Source: Basidiobolus meristosporus CBS 931.73 (Eukaryota > Basidiobolomycota > Basidiobolomycetes > Basidiobolales > Basidiobolaceae). From it: a stretch of DNA of 64,000 nucleotides. Shown one piece after another: positions 22,635 to 35,902 of this stretch. The stretch lies in NCBI GenBank assembly GCA_002104905.1, contig MCFE01000222.1, positions 59,402-123,401 of the forward strand, written 5' to 3'. How positions within the stretch are numbered: the stretch's first letter is position 1; the number at the start of each line of letters is the position of its first letter. The notes beneath the pieces are model-generated. The model saw only the letters and a program-made list of their open reading frames with translations, ran no database searches and had not been told where the DNA came from. The position numbers were made by a program, and so were the translations under genes.

Positions 22635-25600
22635 ATGTCTAGCTTTTCAAATGCAAACGGTGTCTCTGGGCGCCGTTCGGCCGACCCTAATAACGGGCGT
22701 CGCTCTGTTGACGCTCAGAGACGTAGAGAAAGGATGGCCAAAGATCCCAGGCATCAAGATGCCGAGAAGGAGAGCAATATCCAGGTTGTCATCCGTTGTC
22801 GGTAGGTATTCCCTTAGGTCCACTTTGCGGCTGGACACATAACTCACCCCTATCGCACACAGTGGCCGCAACGAGAAGGAACTGAGAGAAAACTCCCCGT
22901 CAATCGTGCAGAGTAACAGTCTGCTTGGAACTGAGATTCACTTGTCCGCCGGCCCGTATGAAAAGACGGCTAAAAAATACACATTCGACAAAGTATTCGG
23001 CCCCGAGGCCACGCAGGAACATGTTTACGAGAACGTGGTGAAGTCTTTCCTTGAAGAGGTAGGCCACTTTCTCCATGCTCTACACTGACTGCTACATACT
23101 AAAGAATCCTTCATCGCATTGATTTTTGTCCATCAGGTGATCATGGGGTAAGTTGCTTGGCTTGATTTGTGGATTTTCACCAAACATGTTGGTAACCTCA
23201 TCTTCTCTACTCTTAGCTATAATTGTACTATATTCGCTTACGGCCAAACCGGTACCGGTAAGACATACACCATGGAGGGAAACCTCGAGGAGACCGACAA
23301 CACATTCTCGAAAGATGCCGGTATCATACCGCGTACTCTGCACCGGCTGTTCGAAAGATTAGAGTCGGAGACTGCCGAGTACTCGGTGAGACTCTCCTTC
23401 ATCGAGCTTTACAACGAAGAGTTGAAGGATTTGCTGACGGCTGACGAGGACTCCAAGCGACTGAAGATTTTCGAAGACATCACCAGAAGGGGGGCGATCG
23501 TTATTCACGGCTTGGAGGAATTCCTAGTAAACAATGCTATGGATGGGATCAAGCTCCTACAAAGAGGTTCCTTGAAACGAAAGATGGCCGCCACCAAATG
23601 CAACGACAAATCAAGTCGTTCCCACAGTGTTTTCTCCCTCACCGTTCATATCAAGGAGTCCACGCCAACCGGTGAAGAGCTCCTCAAAGTAGGCAAATTG
23701 AACCTTGTCGACTTGGCCGGTTCCGAGAATATCGGTCGCTCCGGTGCCGAAAATAAGCGTGCCAGAGAGGCCGGCATGATCAATCAAAGTTTACTTACTC
23801 TGGGAAGAGTGATCAACTCGCTCGTTGAAAAATCCCCTCACATCCCGTACAGAGAGAGCAAACTTACCCGTCTACTCCAAGACTCCCTAGGTGGCAAAAC
23901 GAAAACCTGTATCATCGCCACCGTCTCGCCAGCCAGACTCAACTACGAGGAAACTCAAAGCACTTTGGATTATGCCAGCAATGCCAAGAGCATCCGCAAT
24001 AAGCCTGAAGTCAATCAAAAGCTCACCAAGACTGCACTTATCAAGGAGTATGTGGACGAGATCGAGAGGCTCAAATCGGATCTTATGGCTTCCCGCGAGA
24101 AGAACGGGGTCTTTCTTACTTCCGACAACTACCAATCGCTCGTGGACGAAAACCAAAGCAACAAGGAGCTCGTAGAAGAGCTGAAAAAGAGCATGGATTC
24201 GATTCAGGAGCAGCTAACTCAGGTCACCGAGGAGTTTAAGCAAAAGATGGATCTGCTCAACAGCACTTCCGAACGTCTCGCATCGACGGAAAAGGAGTTG
24301 GAGGCCACATCCGAGTCACTTCAAGTCACTTCCCAGAACCTGGAGGTTACCAAGCAAACCCTGGAGGAGCAAATAGTTCTCACTGAGGCTCACATGGAGA
24401 CCGAAGAAATGCTGAACTCGCTAGCCAACGGCCTTGTGGCTACCCTGAAGAAGAGCGCCGAAGATTGTCAGAATCTGCATGCAAAGATTGACCGCAAAAG
24501 CGCCATCGAGATGGAGAACAGACGTCTTTTCAAAGAATTCCAGAGAGCTCTGACCTCACAATGCGAGGACCTGGAGGCCGAAATCCAGGAGTTCCAACAT
24601 GCCCAAACCATGTTTGTGGAATCTTGTATTAGCCATTTGAACGAATTTATGGGCAACAAGCTGGAGGAGCTTGTGCAGCATCAGTCATTTGTCGACGAGG
24701 CTAACCAGGCCATCTCCCAGCAAGCCGTAGAGGCTGAGGCCCTTGGCGAAAGCTTCAAAGAGGGGGTTGCAGCGCGCCACCAGGACACCTCCGATGCACA
24801 CACCGCTCTAAAGGCGTCCGTTCACAACCAAACGGCTGCGTTCCAAAAGACTGGCAGTGGACTGTTTGAAACCTTCCGACAGGAGTTGACCAAGTACCAC
24901 AGCGGATTTATGGCTTGGCAGCAAAAGATGGAAAAGAGCCATCAAAAGTCGACCAGCAACACCCAAACGCAGATGGAGAAGCAGAGCTCGCAGATCGCCA
25001 CGCTCAACCAAATCGTTCAGACCGAAGCTGAGCAAGAAATCCAGAGACTCCGCAAGCAGAACGAGGAATTATCCAAAGCCCTCGTATTGGAGCGGGAAAG
25101 AAACGACAAATCCAAGCAAGAGCTGCTCACCAATGTGGCGAGCATGATCAAACAGTATAGCTCCAAGCGTCACGAAACGCTCAAGTCCTCTCTTGGACAG
25201 GTAGAGGCTTCATTGACGAAGAATAGCTCAGTTCTTGACGCTTTCAAGACTCGAATCACCACCAAGGCCACCAAGGCTTCTGCGGAGATATCCAGCTTTG
25301 CCGCGAACCTGGATTCTTCGGCTCAGCAGATAGCCACCACGATTGACACCGAGTCCAAGCGAATGGAGTCCCATCACACCAGCAGCAGTGGGTTGATCGA
25401 CGAGGCCAGCAGCCGATTGATTTCATGTGTGGAGAACGCGCGGGATTCCACCGCGCGAAGCCTGAATTCGATGGAGGACACCAACCAACGGATGATGAAT
25501 GACTCCAACGAGTACCAGCAAAACCACCTGAAGGCCGCGCTGGATCTTCGCTCGGACTTTGTACAGAAGCTCAACGCGAGCAAGTCCGCCGACAACGAGC

Positions 25601-25875
25601 TGGAACGCACTCTCACCGAGAACAAGGCTGAGATGCAACGCGATTTCTCGGGGATCATCAGCGCCCTCGGGGATCTACGGGACTCCACCCAAGAGCACAT
25701 CACTCACACGAAGAGCACGCTCGAACGCTTCGTCGTCAAATGCGATAAATCCACCGGCTTGACTCCCAAGCGACGCAAGTACGAACACACGGACACTTGG
25801 TCGCTCACTCGTCCTCATCAGAACATCCTGGAAGAGCTGAGACAGACCGCACGTGTCTCCTCCTCAGCACAGTAG
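22635..25875 (+). CDS. bimC: kinesin-5 (BimC/Cut7/Eg5) mitotic motor
   Basis: A plus-end-directed tetrameric kinesin that slides antiparallel spindle microtubules apart. Exons are 22635-22801, 22863-23058, 23137-23147 (11 nt) and 23217-25875, giving 1010 residues. The N-terminal motor domain has the P-loop GQTGTGKTYTM (about residues 134-144), switch I NDKSSRSHSVFS and switch II DLAGSE. A long coiled-coil stalk (about 400-900) follows. The C-terminal tail carries a BimC box (TGLTPKRRKYEHTDTWSLT), the Cdk phosphorylation site of kinesin-5 proteins. The 11-nt exon supplies VIMG, needed to keep the conserved EEVIMGYNCTIFAYGQTG segment. Confidence 0.95.
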
Positions 25876-26255
25876 TGTCTCTACCCTTCCCTTCCCTTCC
25901 CTTCCTCCTGCAACCCTTACTTCAAGTCACAAAGTGCTGGTCATTAAAAACGGGTATTCTTCAACACGACGCTGTACAGATATGTACCAAGCTGACAACA
26001 AACCCACATCATCCACATTCCCCCTACAGTCGAGGGTGGTAATAGCAACGGTGACGGTTTTATTTATATTTGTGTTTAAGGTTGTGATCGTGGTTTTGGT
26101 ATTGGAAATTGTAATGGGAATGGGAATGGTGATGGTAGTGATTAATGTACTGAAGTAATGTGGTTGGACAACCAGGGAACGCAAAAATGCTTGAAGGCAT
26201 TCCTGGAGAGAACGAAAGCAAAATTACACGAATGGGGGGTTATCTGGCGGATCCA
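25876..26255. other. intergenic between convergent kinesin-5 and SEC7
   Basis: Shared 3' flank of two convergent genes. It starts with a CCCTT-repeat pyrimidine tract (about 25884-25912). No gene is visible. Confidence 0.5.
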
Positions 26256-29200
26256 CTATTCTTTTAGGAAGTGGCGACCGATCTTCTCGAAGAATTGCTC
26301 CAGGACCTCTCGGATCTCTGGTCGATCCACCGGGATCATCTTGACCGCGAGCAAGTAGAACCCTTGGATCTCTTTGCGCAGCTGGTCGAGCTTGGGTCCA
26401 TCCCCAGCCTGGGCCTCCCATGGGATGTCGATGAGCTCTTTGTAGATGGTCACCACGACCCTGGACCAGATGGCGATGTCTCGGTTGTATTTGACCTGGT
26501 CCTCAAGCATGGAGATGTATCGTTGGAGAACATCAGTGGACTCGCTGACGATCAACGGGAGGATTTTGTCCTCCGTCGCCAACTCGGCGTCATGTTCGTC
26601 GCCGTACATCTTGTACAGGTCGAAGGTGAGCTGAAGATACGACGACAGGCCTAGCATCTCTTGTCTGACCAGGTTTGGCATTTGCTGCACGTAGCCAGCC
26701 TTCCACAGGTGTAGGCGGAGCTCGTAGTTCGTGTTAAAGTCGTGGGCAGTCTTGTATGATTGATGTATACATCTGATCACCCGGCCACGAAGATTGGGTG
26801 GGAGCGCTTGCAGCAGCGGAGCTTTGGGGTTGGACGACAGGTCAACGATGGCTTGGATCACCATCAGGTGGTTGGAGCACTTCAACAGCGCGTACATGAA
26901 GTCGATCTTTTTCGCATCCTTATTCTGATCCCGACCGGGGTCCAGCAGAAACAGCTCCGTGGGGGTGGTCAAGGCAGAAATCTCCGCGAGGGTGGTGAGG
27001 CAGAGGTCCCAGAGGGGTGGGGAGAATCTGGTGACGTTGTCCTCGATCATCTTCTGCAGGCTGGCGATCCCCTTCTGGCTTAGATTCTCGCTCTTCGTCT
27101 TGGTGAACTCGACGGTCATGTTCAGTATGACGCGGGCGAAGTCCAGCTCCGTGGAGAGGACTTCGTAGTAGAGGCAGTACAGCTCGATCATGGAGTCGAT
27201 CGCTTTGTTCCATATGGGGATGAGATCCTCGCGACGCTGGAACCCTTCGTCTTGCAGATCCTCGAACACCGGAAGCAGAACACTGCGGAACACCGTGTTC
27301 CAGAATGGCACGTTGAAAAGCTTCCCGGCGGACTTGAGCGAGTCGAACAGGATCGAGAGCGCCTGCTCACGGACATCGCTCGCGGGCGCGTCGACAGCTA
27401 TTCTTGAGAGTCCCGAGAACAGCGGGAACCACTTCAAGAACAACCGCTCCTCCTCAATTGTAGCGGCATCCGCCGCCTCCCCAGTGAGGGAGTTGCGGCG
27501 AATTAACGCGGGGGAATTCTCGCTGGTGGCCTCGGTGACGAGTCGGCCGACGCAGTAGTGGAGTAGGGCGATCGCTTTGTGGATGATCTCAGAGTTCCCT
27601 TGGAACACAAAGTCCACCACGCAGCTGGTGAAGTCGACAAACACCGGTCCGATCAGCTCGAAATACTTCTCGGCAACTCGATGGACCGTATCAAAGGCGC
27701 TCTTCACCAGGGCGTCGTTCCCGCCCTCGGCGATCCGACTGCAGACGAGGAAGATGATCTTCCAGCCGGATTTGATGTTATTGGACCTGGCGCTGACCAT
27801 GTTGTTCAGCGATTGAATGATCAGGTCCTGAATGGCCGCCGACTTGTTGTGGTGCACGATGTACTCGAACGGCTTGAGGAACTCGTTCTGGGTGTGGTAG
27901 TGCGCCAGCTCGTCCCGCTCCAAGAACTTCATGCTCAGCTGCCTCAAGGAATCGATCGCAAACGTTGCCACATCTGGGTTCGCATGGCACCCGATGGTGT
28001 TGAAATGGGGCTGTAGGATACTCCAGATCTGCGCCCACTCGAACCGAATACGGCCCATGTTGTAGTAGGTGATCTCGACGATCTTCTGCATGCTGAACAT
28101 CCGTGGTCCGCTCCGGCTTCCGTTCACCTCGTCCAACGAGACCTTGCACAAGGCGCGGTAGAAGTGAAGGATGGCGTTACCGCTGAGGTTCACGCTGCGG
28201 GAAAAGATCCGATCGATCACCACCAATGTCTCCTGCGATTGAAGCTCTCGCACGAAGATGGCCAACGCCGGTCGAGCCTTCAGGTCCTCAGCACCGTAGC
28301 TGTCGTTGTGGGCGGCGCCTACCAGCGACCCGAACCAGCTTGATTTGCGGGTGCTGCTGGAATCGGTGCTGACGGAGGAGGTGTGGGATTCCATCGAGGA
28401 GCGGATGGCGGAATCGCCGATCAGCTGGAGTCTCTCCATCTGAGAGATGATGTACAGGATGATCTCCCACGAGCTCTCGAGGTACTCGTCATTCACCTGG
28501 GCAATGGAGAGGAGGCTTCGGACGGCGGCAATGTTCTTGAACTTGAGGTTTTTGACCTGGCTGAGCGCCGTCAGCTTCGCTAGCGAGGAAATAAATGCAT
28601 CGCGCTCCACCTCCAGACGATAGAGGCAGCAGAGGCGGATGGCCCCCTCGAACCCATTCAGACACAAACTGATGGTCTCGGAATGCAGGGAAGAGTGACC
28701 CTTCCCATCGTCGCTGGTGGTACGCGCATCCGTGGCATGCTCAAAAATGAGGCTAAGCGTTGCCATGAGGGGACACCAGGCGACAGCAAACATGGGTTTG
28801 ACGTGGTCGGCATGGGTTGCGCTTCGATACACCGCGGTGGGGCGGTGCTCCGAGAGCAGCGAAAGCATCTTCTGCTCGATGTGGACGACCTCCTTCTCGT
28901 AGAGCCCCTGCTTCTCCTTCATGCTTGTCGAGGTCGAGTCTTTGCCGGCCTCCATGGCCTGCTCGTCGTTCATGACGATCTCGTTGCTAGAGATGTCCTC
29001 GAAGATTTCGCCCAAGAAGTCGGTGGAGAGGTCGGCGCTGATGCCACGGTTGTTGTGTATGAAGGCCTGCTTGTCCATTCTGTTTTTGACTTGGGACGAA
29101 TGCTGGTCCGTGTTCAGCATGATGATCGAAAAGGCGAGGATGTAGGCGGTATCGGCATTCGCGAAGAGATCCGGGTTGGCTTCACAGTAGCAGTCGGCAA

Positions 29201-31815
29201 ACTTCTCCATGATCCGGTCGATTTTCTGCGCCTCGCCGGGAAGTCGGAACGACTGGAGGAACTCTCGGAGGGCAGCCACGAAGTTGAGCCCTTTGAAGCT
29301 CATTTGCTCAATGAACGCGTGCATCACTTGGATATTCAAGGAGTCCCCGTCGCCCAAGTACTCTCCTACGGCTGTCTTGCTGAAGGCCGGGGTTTTCTTC
29401 AGAAAAGTGGCAATCGCCGTAGGGTCCTCGGATACAAACCCGTTCTCCATCAGAAACCTGAGCCCCTTCTTGGGATTCAAGTTGAACTGGCGAACGCCTT
29501 TGCTTAGCGTCTGCTTGCGGGAGGTAATGACCTCGAAGCGAGCAGGATCGTCATCCGGGGGGAAAGTGGGAGACAGCGAGGAGGGGCTTCCGCTGCCATG
29601 GTACTGGGAAGCAAAGTTCTTCAGCGAGATGGAGTGCAGAGGGTTTTTGGAGACAATGATTGGGTGTTGTTGAAAGCCGTCCTCGAAAGTGGGCGAGTGA
29701 GGGGGAACCACCTCGACATCCTCGTTGGGCTTCTTCTCCTCGGGCGAGACGCGTCCCCCAGTGGAATGGGGGTCCTTTCCCCAATCGACTAACGACTCGA
29801 TAATAGATACCAGGCACTTCAGCCCCCGAAGCTTGAGTCGATTCTCCTGGACAATGGCAAGGTCGGCGGAGTTGTCGAGAAGAAGGCCGGCCGCATGCGT
29901 CCCGATAATTCCACCAACAGTAGAGCCGGGCTTGCTGGTTCTCCCCTGCGCTATACGGGAAAGGCTGTTTACGATGCGTTCGAAGATGCTGGCTGTGGAG
30001 ATGTCGCAGTCGTAATTCAAATAGATATCAACCAGTGCTTGCGGATGTGAGCAGATCTTGTGCAGCCCTTGAAGAACCATCTGCTTCTGCTTGAATGTTG
30101 CGTTGGGCATCTCTAGGATCCGCAAGTAGATCTCGTTAAACATCAGCTCGATCTCCGACTTCAGGTGGCCCCTGAAGACGTGGAGGATGATCAAGAAGAT
30201 CGATAGGGAGAACTCGAAGAGATGCGTTTCGCTGGAAACCCCGTTCTTGGACAATGAAACGCAGAGGTGCTGGCGTATCAAATCCACAAACAGGTCCTCG
30301 GTTTGGAATGTAGGCCCGGAGTTGTTGAGCATCGAAAGAATCAGCTCGAGAACGAGGCCACGAGCACGGTCAATGGTCGAAATGGTGCTTTCGGCCGGCT
30401 CTTGGTTGGGGAGCTCCGGTGCAATGGACAACTGGCACAATTGGCGGAACACAACAAATACATCGTTCTGTAACACTTTGCTGTAAACACTGGCCAAATC
30501 TGGCCCCGCGCCTCCTTTCTGGACTGCCTCCGTGGGTGCATCAGCTGTCTGCTCAGCTTGTGGTTGAGGGACATCGTCCTCAACACCGTTAGCGTGGCTT
30601 TGGGCTTCATCCAAGGCTTTGGGAGGCTCCGTTTGCGTTGCTTCTTCAGCGGTGGTCACTGAAGAGTCTGAAGCGAGGTGGTATTTCTTGAAAATGGATT
30701 GGAAATCCAGTTCCGGGTATTTCTTGGCCAGCTCGGAGAAGTACTCCATGCGCGAGACCGTTAGGTTAACCATCTGGATTAAGGCTGCTTTGGCAGTCAT
30801 CTGATTGATCGGACTCGAGGAAAATATATACGCATTGCAGCAAGTTTGAAGGGCTTTCATCAAAGGAATTCCGTGGATTTCGCAAGATGTACCGGTCACC
30901 AGAGTTAGTAGTGCTTTAATTACTTGGAGTTCCACAGTGTCTTCGGTTTTGGCTCCGGTATATGACGCGCAAATTGTATCTATTATATTCTCAGCCAAGT
31001 CGTCCTTTTTCTTGTGGGACTCCAGGGTCGACTCCGCTAACTCTGCTAGCTCTCTGATGTAACTCAGGTCGTTTGTACTACTGAAGCAGGTGGTTGGTAC
31101 ATTAGAAGAGGTTAAATTGTTCGAAACAAACAAATCTATAGTCGAAACAGGTGGGGTTCCCTTGAGATATGAGAAGGCAGCCAGCTTCTGAATGGAATCC
31201 AAAGCAATCTCCCGAATCCTAGTGGGCATTGTTGGTGTACAAGCAAGTTTAAATGGAATCCAGTAATTCGTGGCTATCGAAGTGATGTCAAGGTTGTTGT
31301 GTGTCTGTGGGGGTTCTGTAGATGGGGAAGCCGATGAAGACTGCCCTATCTTTGCGTCCTGCGATTCAGAAGGTACCTGCTCATCTTTGGCCACTGTTTC
31401 TGGATGAGCAATCCTCCGAGGCTTGTACAGGCTCACTTTCCACATCTTCCGAAGCCTCAACTTTCTCTTCAGACGAGGGTTCAGCTTTCTGTTCAGGCGA
31501 GGGCTGACCTTTCTCTACAGACGAGGATTCAACTTTCTCCTCAGACGAGGGTTCAGTTTTCTCCTCAGACGAGGGCTCACCTTTCTCCTCAGACGAGGGT
31601 TCTATACCCTCTTCTAGCGAAGGTTCTATATTCTCTCCGGAAGAAGGCTCGACTTTGAGAGGAGTATCTTCGGTGGGAACGAGGTTGCTTGGCACCTCTC
31701 TCGAGACCCGTAGATTTTCACTGGTGTGCTCGCAAGCTTCTTGGAGCTCTTTCTGATGGGCAGCTTCAGCCTCCTTCAGCAAGCGCTCGAGACAAAGTTC
31801 AAGAGTTTTGTTCAT
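26256..31815 (-). CDS. SEC7: Sec7/BIG-family Arf guanine nucleotide exchange factor
   Basis: A trans-Golgi Arf activator driving vesicle budding. The minus-strand model is 31815-31437, a 43-bp intron (GTGAGC..ACAG) and 31393-26256, giving 1838 residues, in the Sec7/BIG1/BIG2 size range. The N-terminus has about eight copies of an acidic octapeptide (EPSSEEK-type). DCB and HUS regions follow, then the Sec7 domain at about residues 750-930 with the glutamic finger in VGEYLGDGD and the FRLPGEAQKIDRIMEKFA helix, then long HDS helical repeats. The intron is short and was chosen because it joins the two frames in phase; a frameshift is the alternative. Confidence 0.92.
31490..31665 (-). repeat. 24-bp coding tandem repeat in the SEC7 N-terminus
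   Basis: About eight in-phase 24-bp units (plus strand CTCCTCAGACGAGGGTTCAG followed by four variable bases) encode acidic octapeptides such as EPSSEEKT and GEPSSEEK. In-frame length means copy number can change without breaking the gene. The segment is probably disordered. Confidence 0.8.
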
Positions 31816-32045
31816 CGCTTACAAACGCTCTAGCATGTGTCGGAGACAGGTATACTTAATTAAGGCAATAAAATAAGCCCGGTTATTCAGCAATTAATGA
31901 TTTCAAAAGAAATGGTTTATATGAATTTTGCTGAGCTGATGACGCGATTAGTCAGTTCGGAGTTTATAGGTTGATTGAATGTACATCATATGGATTTCAG
32001 CAAGAGAGGGAGAGGAGTATGTAACATATTGATGAATGGGGATGA

Positions 32046-32870
32046 TCACTTATTGCTAATAACAAGCTCTAGAAATTGCTCATAGTTGATGTAAACCCAG
32101 CCATCTGAATCGGTGTCAAAGTTACGGAAGGAGTTGGTGAGGGAGTGGATGGTAACACAGACTTGAATAAAGTTGTCAAAGGTGATGTCTCCTTTGCCTA
32201 GTGGTGGTCGGTGTTAGTAAATGCATTGAAACCCCCTAAGCAAAATATAAGTATTACCTCGTCTGTCATACTTGAGAATTAGCGTGTTTACCAATCGATC
32301 GCTGATGTTGTAACCAAACGTGCGCAGTGCGTATTTCAGCTCCTCAGCGTCAATGGAGCCACTTCCGTCACGGTCAAAGGTGCGAAAACACGCACGCCAT
32401 TTTTCAATGTATCTCCACAGGCCGACAAACTCATAGATATCAATGTAACCGCTCTGGTCACGGTCAAACATATTCATCATGAGCCGCACGGTCTCAAGAT
32501 TGAACTGGGACATGTTGTCTAGAGGCAGGGCCTTCTATTACCAAACCGGGAAGCAAGAGAAAAGGTTCCAGTGGCTACGTACCGTTGAGCAACGCGTTCT
32601 GGAGCTCCTCAGTGGTGAGCTTTCCGTTACCGTCACTGAATACAGAACGGATAAGTAAGCGGACTTCCTTTGAAAGACCAAACAAAAAGTGAATACCTGT
32701 CTACCGCGGCAAACCAATCTTGCAACTGGCGATCATGAATGGCGGGCGGTTGCGTGGGACCAGTAGGACCTTCGTGGCAGAATCGTTAGAATGGGTAGGA
32801 AAGCATAGCAAGGAAGCAACTCACCACCGGCATAGCTGCCTCTGTCCATAGGGGTGTTTCTGTAAGCCAT
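32046..32870 (-). CDS. PEF1: penta-EF-hand calcium-binding protein (ALG-2/peflin-like)
   Basis: A calcium sensor of the penta-EF-hand family, linked in other organisms to ESCRT/COPII adaptors and, in yeast, to budding under cation stress. Minus-strand exons 32870-32825, 32769-32697, 32635-32583, 32518-32258 and 32197-32046 give 194 residues with all phases matching. EF loops are visible as DSDGNGKLTTEE, DRDQSGYIDIYEF, DRDGSGSIDAEE, a degenerate DRRGKGDITFDNF and a C-terminal DTDSDGWVYINYEQF. The first 25 residues are Gly/Pro/Tyr-rich but short compared with peflin. A 420-bp divergent promoter separates it from the GH36 gene. Confidence 0.92.
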
Positions 32871-33290
32871 GTTTAATGATACAAGAGAATATGGCTCAGG
32901 AGTTATAAACAAATGCTCTCAATCGTTCAAACTTCACTTGATCTATTTATGTTACGCTTAGCACATCCAGCAATGATGCCAAGAATAACCAATTGTATCC
33001 GAATGATCCAATGAATGCCAATGTTTCTGAAATAGAATCCAATTGCGTTGAATTCTCTAAAATTGGAGCCTCAGCCAAATGATAGGTGAGAAACCATTGG
33101 AAATGCCACCAATTACCAAGACATCCAACCTCAACATTGTCACTCCCAAAACCTACCATCTTCAAACACTCCCACTACATCCACAGACACTCCACAACCT
33201 ACCATCCACAAATCTGGATCCACCAGAGGGCACTCGTAAGCAACGTGATTAAATATCGGCTCAGCACTTACCTTGATCACAACAGCAGTC
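32871..33290. promoter_or_regulatory. divergent intergenic region between PEF and GH36 genes
   Basis: The 420 bp between two divergent start codons must hold both promoters. It contains several CCAAT or ATTGG boxes (for example ATTGG near 33100 and 33063). No protein-coding signal is evident. Confidence 0.45.
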
Positions 33291-35902
33291 ATGTCTAGCT
33301 ATCAACCTATCGTATACCCACCCCTTGGTTCAGTGACTGTTGTCGGAAACAATCAAGAGCTTGCTATCAGAGCATACATCCCAAGCTCACAAGGCGCCAC
33401 AGTGGAGCTTTGGTCCAATATCAACAACCAGGAATGGGGCGGTATTAGTATGGCGCGAGTGCCCTCCCAAGAGTGTGAAACTATGCTCGATTACGTAGCC
33501 TTTGAGGCCACCCTTCAGCCAAGTTCTCTGGCCGACACCACCACGTTCGAATACACCGTAAGATTCAGAGGTGAGGCCGACCCTGTGTGGAGCTGGGCGG
33601 GGCAGAAGGGTGGAAATGCAAAGATCATTGTTTCTGGCGAAGCGGCGCAGGAGGAGATCGAGGTTGAAGGGCTATTTGAGGTGGACGGGCTTCCACAGTG
33701 GAAATTCAATAAGCTCAGAAAAAACGTGTGGAGCCTTGAGGTGACAGCGCAGTTTAGCAATGAAATACAGCAGTTCAACATAGGGAATATCAAGTCAGTG
33801 GTGCAGTGGGTTGGCTTGAAACGCAGAGGGTAAGTTGGCAGAAGTTCAATGGAATAGTATTGACTCTTCCTATGATATTAGACTCTATTGGCTAGAGCCG
33901 TTGACAGGCCTAAGGAATCCTGACTTCTCCGACTTCGACATACAGTATCTGCTGTGGCAGCGCCGAGACGGGACGTTTGGGGTATTGGTCCCTGTTGCGG
34001 ATGAATCTTGCTCAGCTGCCTTGCGGTCCAATAAAGAAGGCAAGATTTGGCTATCAGCCATCAATGATACCAAAGGGACTACAAAGGCAAAAATCCTTTT
34101 GAGCTACGGCCATGACCCGTTTGAGGTCACCAAAAACTGTATGAAGGGAGCTCGAGCAATCTTTGCTCAGGCCGACAATGTTGGCGGGTGGCATGAGAAG
34201 TTGTATCGTCGATTGGGCTATTGCACCTGGAATGCGTATTACACCGACATTTCGCATGAGAAATTGGTGGAACTGGCCGGATCGTTGAAAAACTCCAGGG
34301 TCCCGGTGTCGTACCTGATCATTGATGATGGTTGGCTCAACATATCCCCAAGTGCCCAGCTTAAAACGATGTCGGCCGATCCAAACAAGTTCCCCCACGG
34401 CCTCAAGGCCATAATATCACAGATCAAAGAAGAATATCCAAACATCCAGGATGTTGGCGTCTGGCACACACTGTGGGGCTACTGGGGCGGGTTCTCTCCC
34501 GACCATGAAATCGGCCACAAATACAGAACGGTTCAGGTAAAGCTAAGGAATGGAGGAACTGTGCCATTGGTGCATGCAGATGACATTGAGCGATTCTTTG
34601 ATGATTATCACAGATACCTACAAGGCCAGGGGGTTACGCTTGTCAAGGTGGATGCTCAAAGTTCCTTTGATGCCATCGAGTTCCAGTCGAATGAAAGCGA
34701 GAACCCCCGCACTTGGTGGAAAGCCTACCAAGAGGCGCTGCGGAAGAGCACAGACAAATATTTCAATGGAAGGGTGATCTACTGTATGGCGCAGAGCCCA
34801 CGACTATTATTCCACCAGATCAATAGGAGTGAACATGCTGGTTTAGTAGTATTCAGGTAATCAACAGATTCTTGTCATTTTCCTGACCCCGACCGCGACC
34901 CTGACCCTGGCCACCGAACCATTTAGGAATAGCGACGACTACTTTCCTGACGCCCCGCAGGAAGCCCAGCCATGGCATGTCTATACAAACACAATGAACA
35001 ACCTTTGGACTAGCCAATTCCCTATAAGACCGGATTGGGACATGTTTCAATCCTCCCATCTCTTTGCCCAGTTCCATGGGGCAGCTCGGGCAATGAACTC
35101 TGGCCCTGTCTACATAACCGATCACCTTGATCGATTTGAGCTGGATGTCATTGAAGCACTGGTAGACGGTGTTGATGCCAGAGTTCTATCAAGCAAATCT
35201 CCCGGTTTGCCAGGGAGAAATGAGCTATTCATCGACCCGACCAAGATGGACTTTGCTCTAAAAATGAGCCATGTTGATGACAAGATCGGGGTGAGTGTGA
35301 TCGGGCTGTTCAATTGCCGACCAAATGTAATCATTGGTACCTTCCAACTGCTGGATATTCCAGGAAGTGGCTCGGAAACAAGATACCCCCACGACTTTGT
35401 TCTGTATCTCATGAGAAAGAAGAGGGCTCTAAGACTTGGCAAAGGAACTTCTATCAAGCACATCTCCGTTGGCTTGAAGCCACGCGAATTCGAGATTGCC
35501 ACCTATTATCAATTACTTGCTTTCCGAAACGAGGGAAGAGTTGTTTGTTTGGGCGCATTGAGCAAGTTCAGTAGTGCCTCAGCCATCTCCCACCACCACA
35601 TAGAAACTTCCAAATCCAGGGATGATGTACCGACCTACCGTGTCTCGCTAAAAGTAAGAGTGGGGAAGATTAGCTTCTATGTTTCGCAGCTAAGCAAGCA
35701 GTCCATCCAGTTCTGGTGGAATGAAAAGCAGGTGAAGCCTGAAAAACTCCACTTCGACCCCTCTAATGATCTGGTGACTGTTGACTTGAGTGATTTGAAG
35801 ACTGACACTGTTGATACTGAGACAGTATCTCCATCAACATCGTTGCATATTAGCATCAATACGCCAGGAGGTCCTCGAAGCCCGGAACGTAATGATATAT
35901 AA
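33291..35902 (+). CDS. GH36 raffinose synthase / Sip1-like alpha-galactosidase
   Basis: A glycoside hydrolase family 36 protein of the raffinose synthase/seed-imbibition (Sip1) type, acting on alpha-galactosides such as raffinose. Exons 33291-33829, 33882-34856 and 34927-35902 give 829 residues. Family landmarks are LGYCTWNAYY, LIIDDGWLN, VTLVKVDAQSSFD (the Asp is the expected nucleophile region) and MNSGPVYITDHLD. The first intron (52 bp, GTAAGT..TTAG) explains an apparent frame change at 33830. No signal peptide is obvious, so it is probably intracellular. An in-frame ATG at 33273 is an alternative start. Substrate specificity cannot be read from the sequence. Confidence 0.88.

Noticed and set aside
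28683-29507. 274-codon plus-strand frame inside SEC7
   Set aside because: Antisense shadow of the Sec7 domain coding strand; the composition follows the real gene.
33830-33841. Frameshift in the GH36 gene
   Set aside because: A 52-bp intron with GTAAGT and TTAG (33830-33881) joins the frames in phase and preserves a plausible protein sequence.
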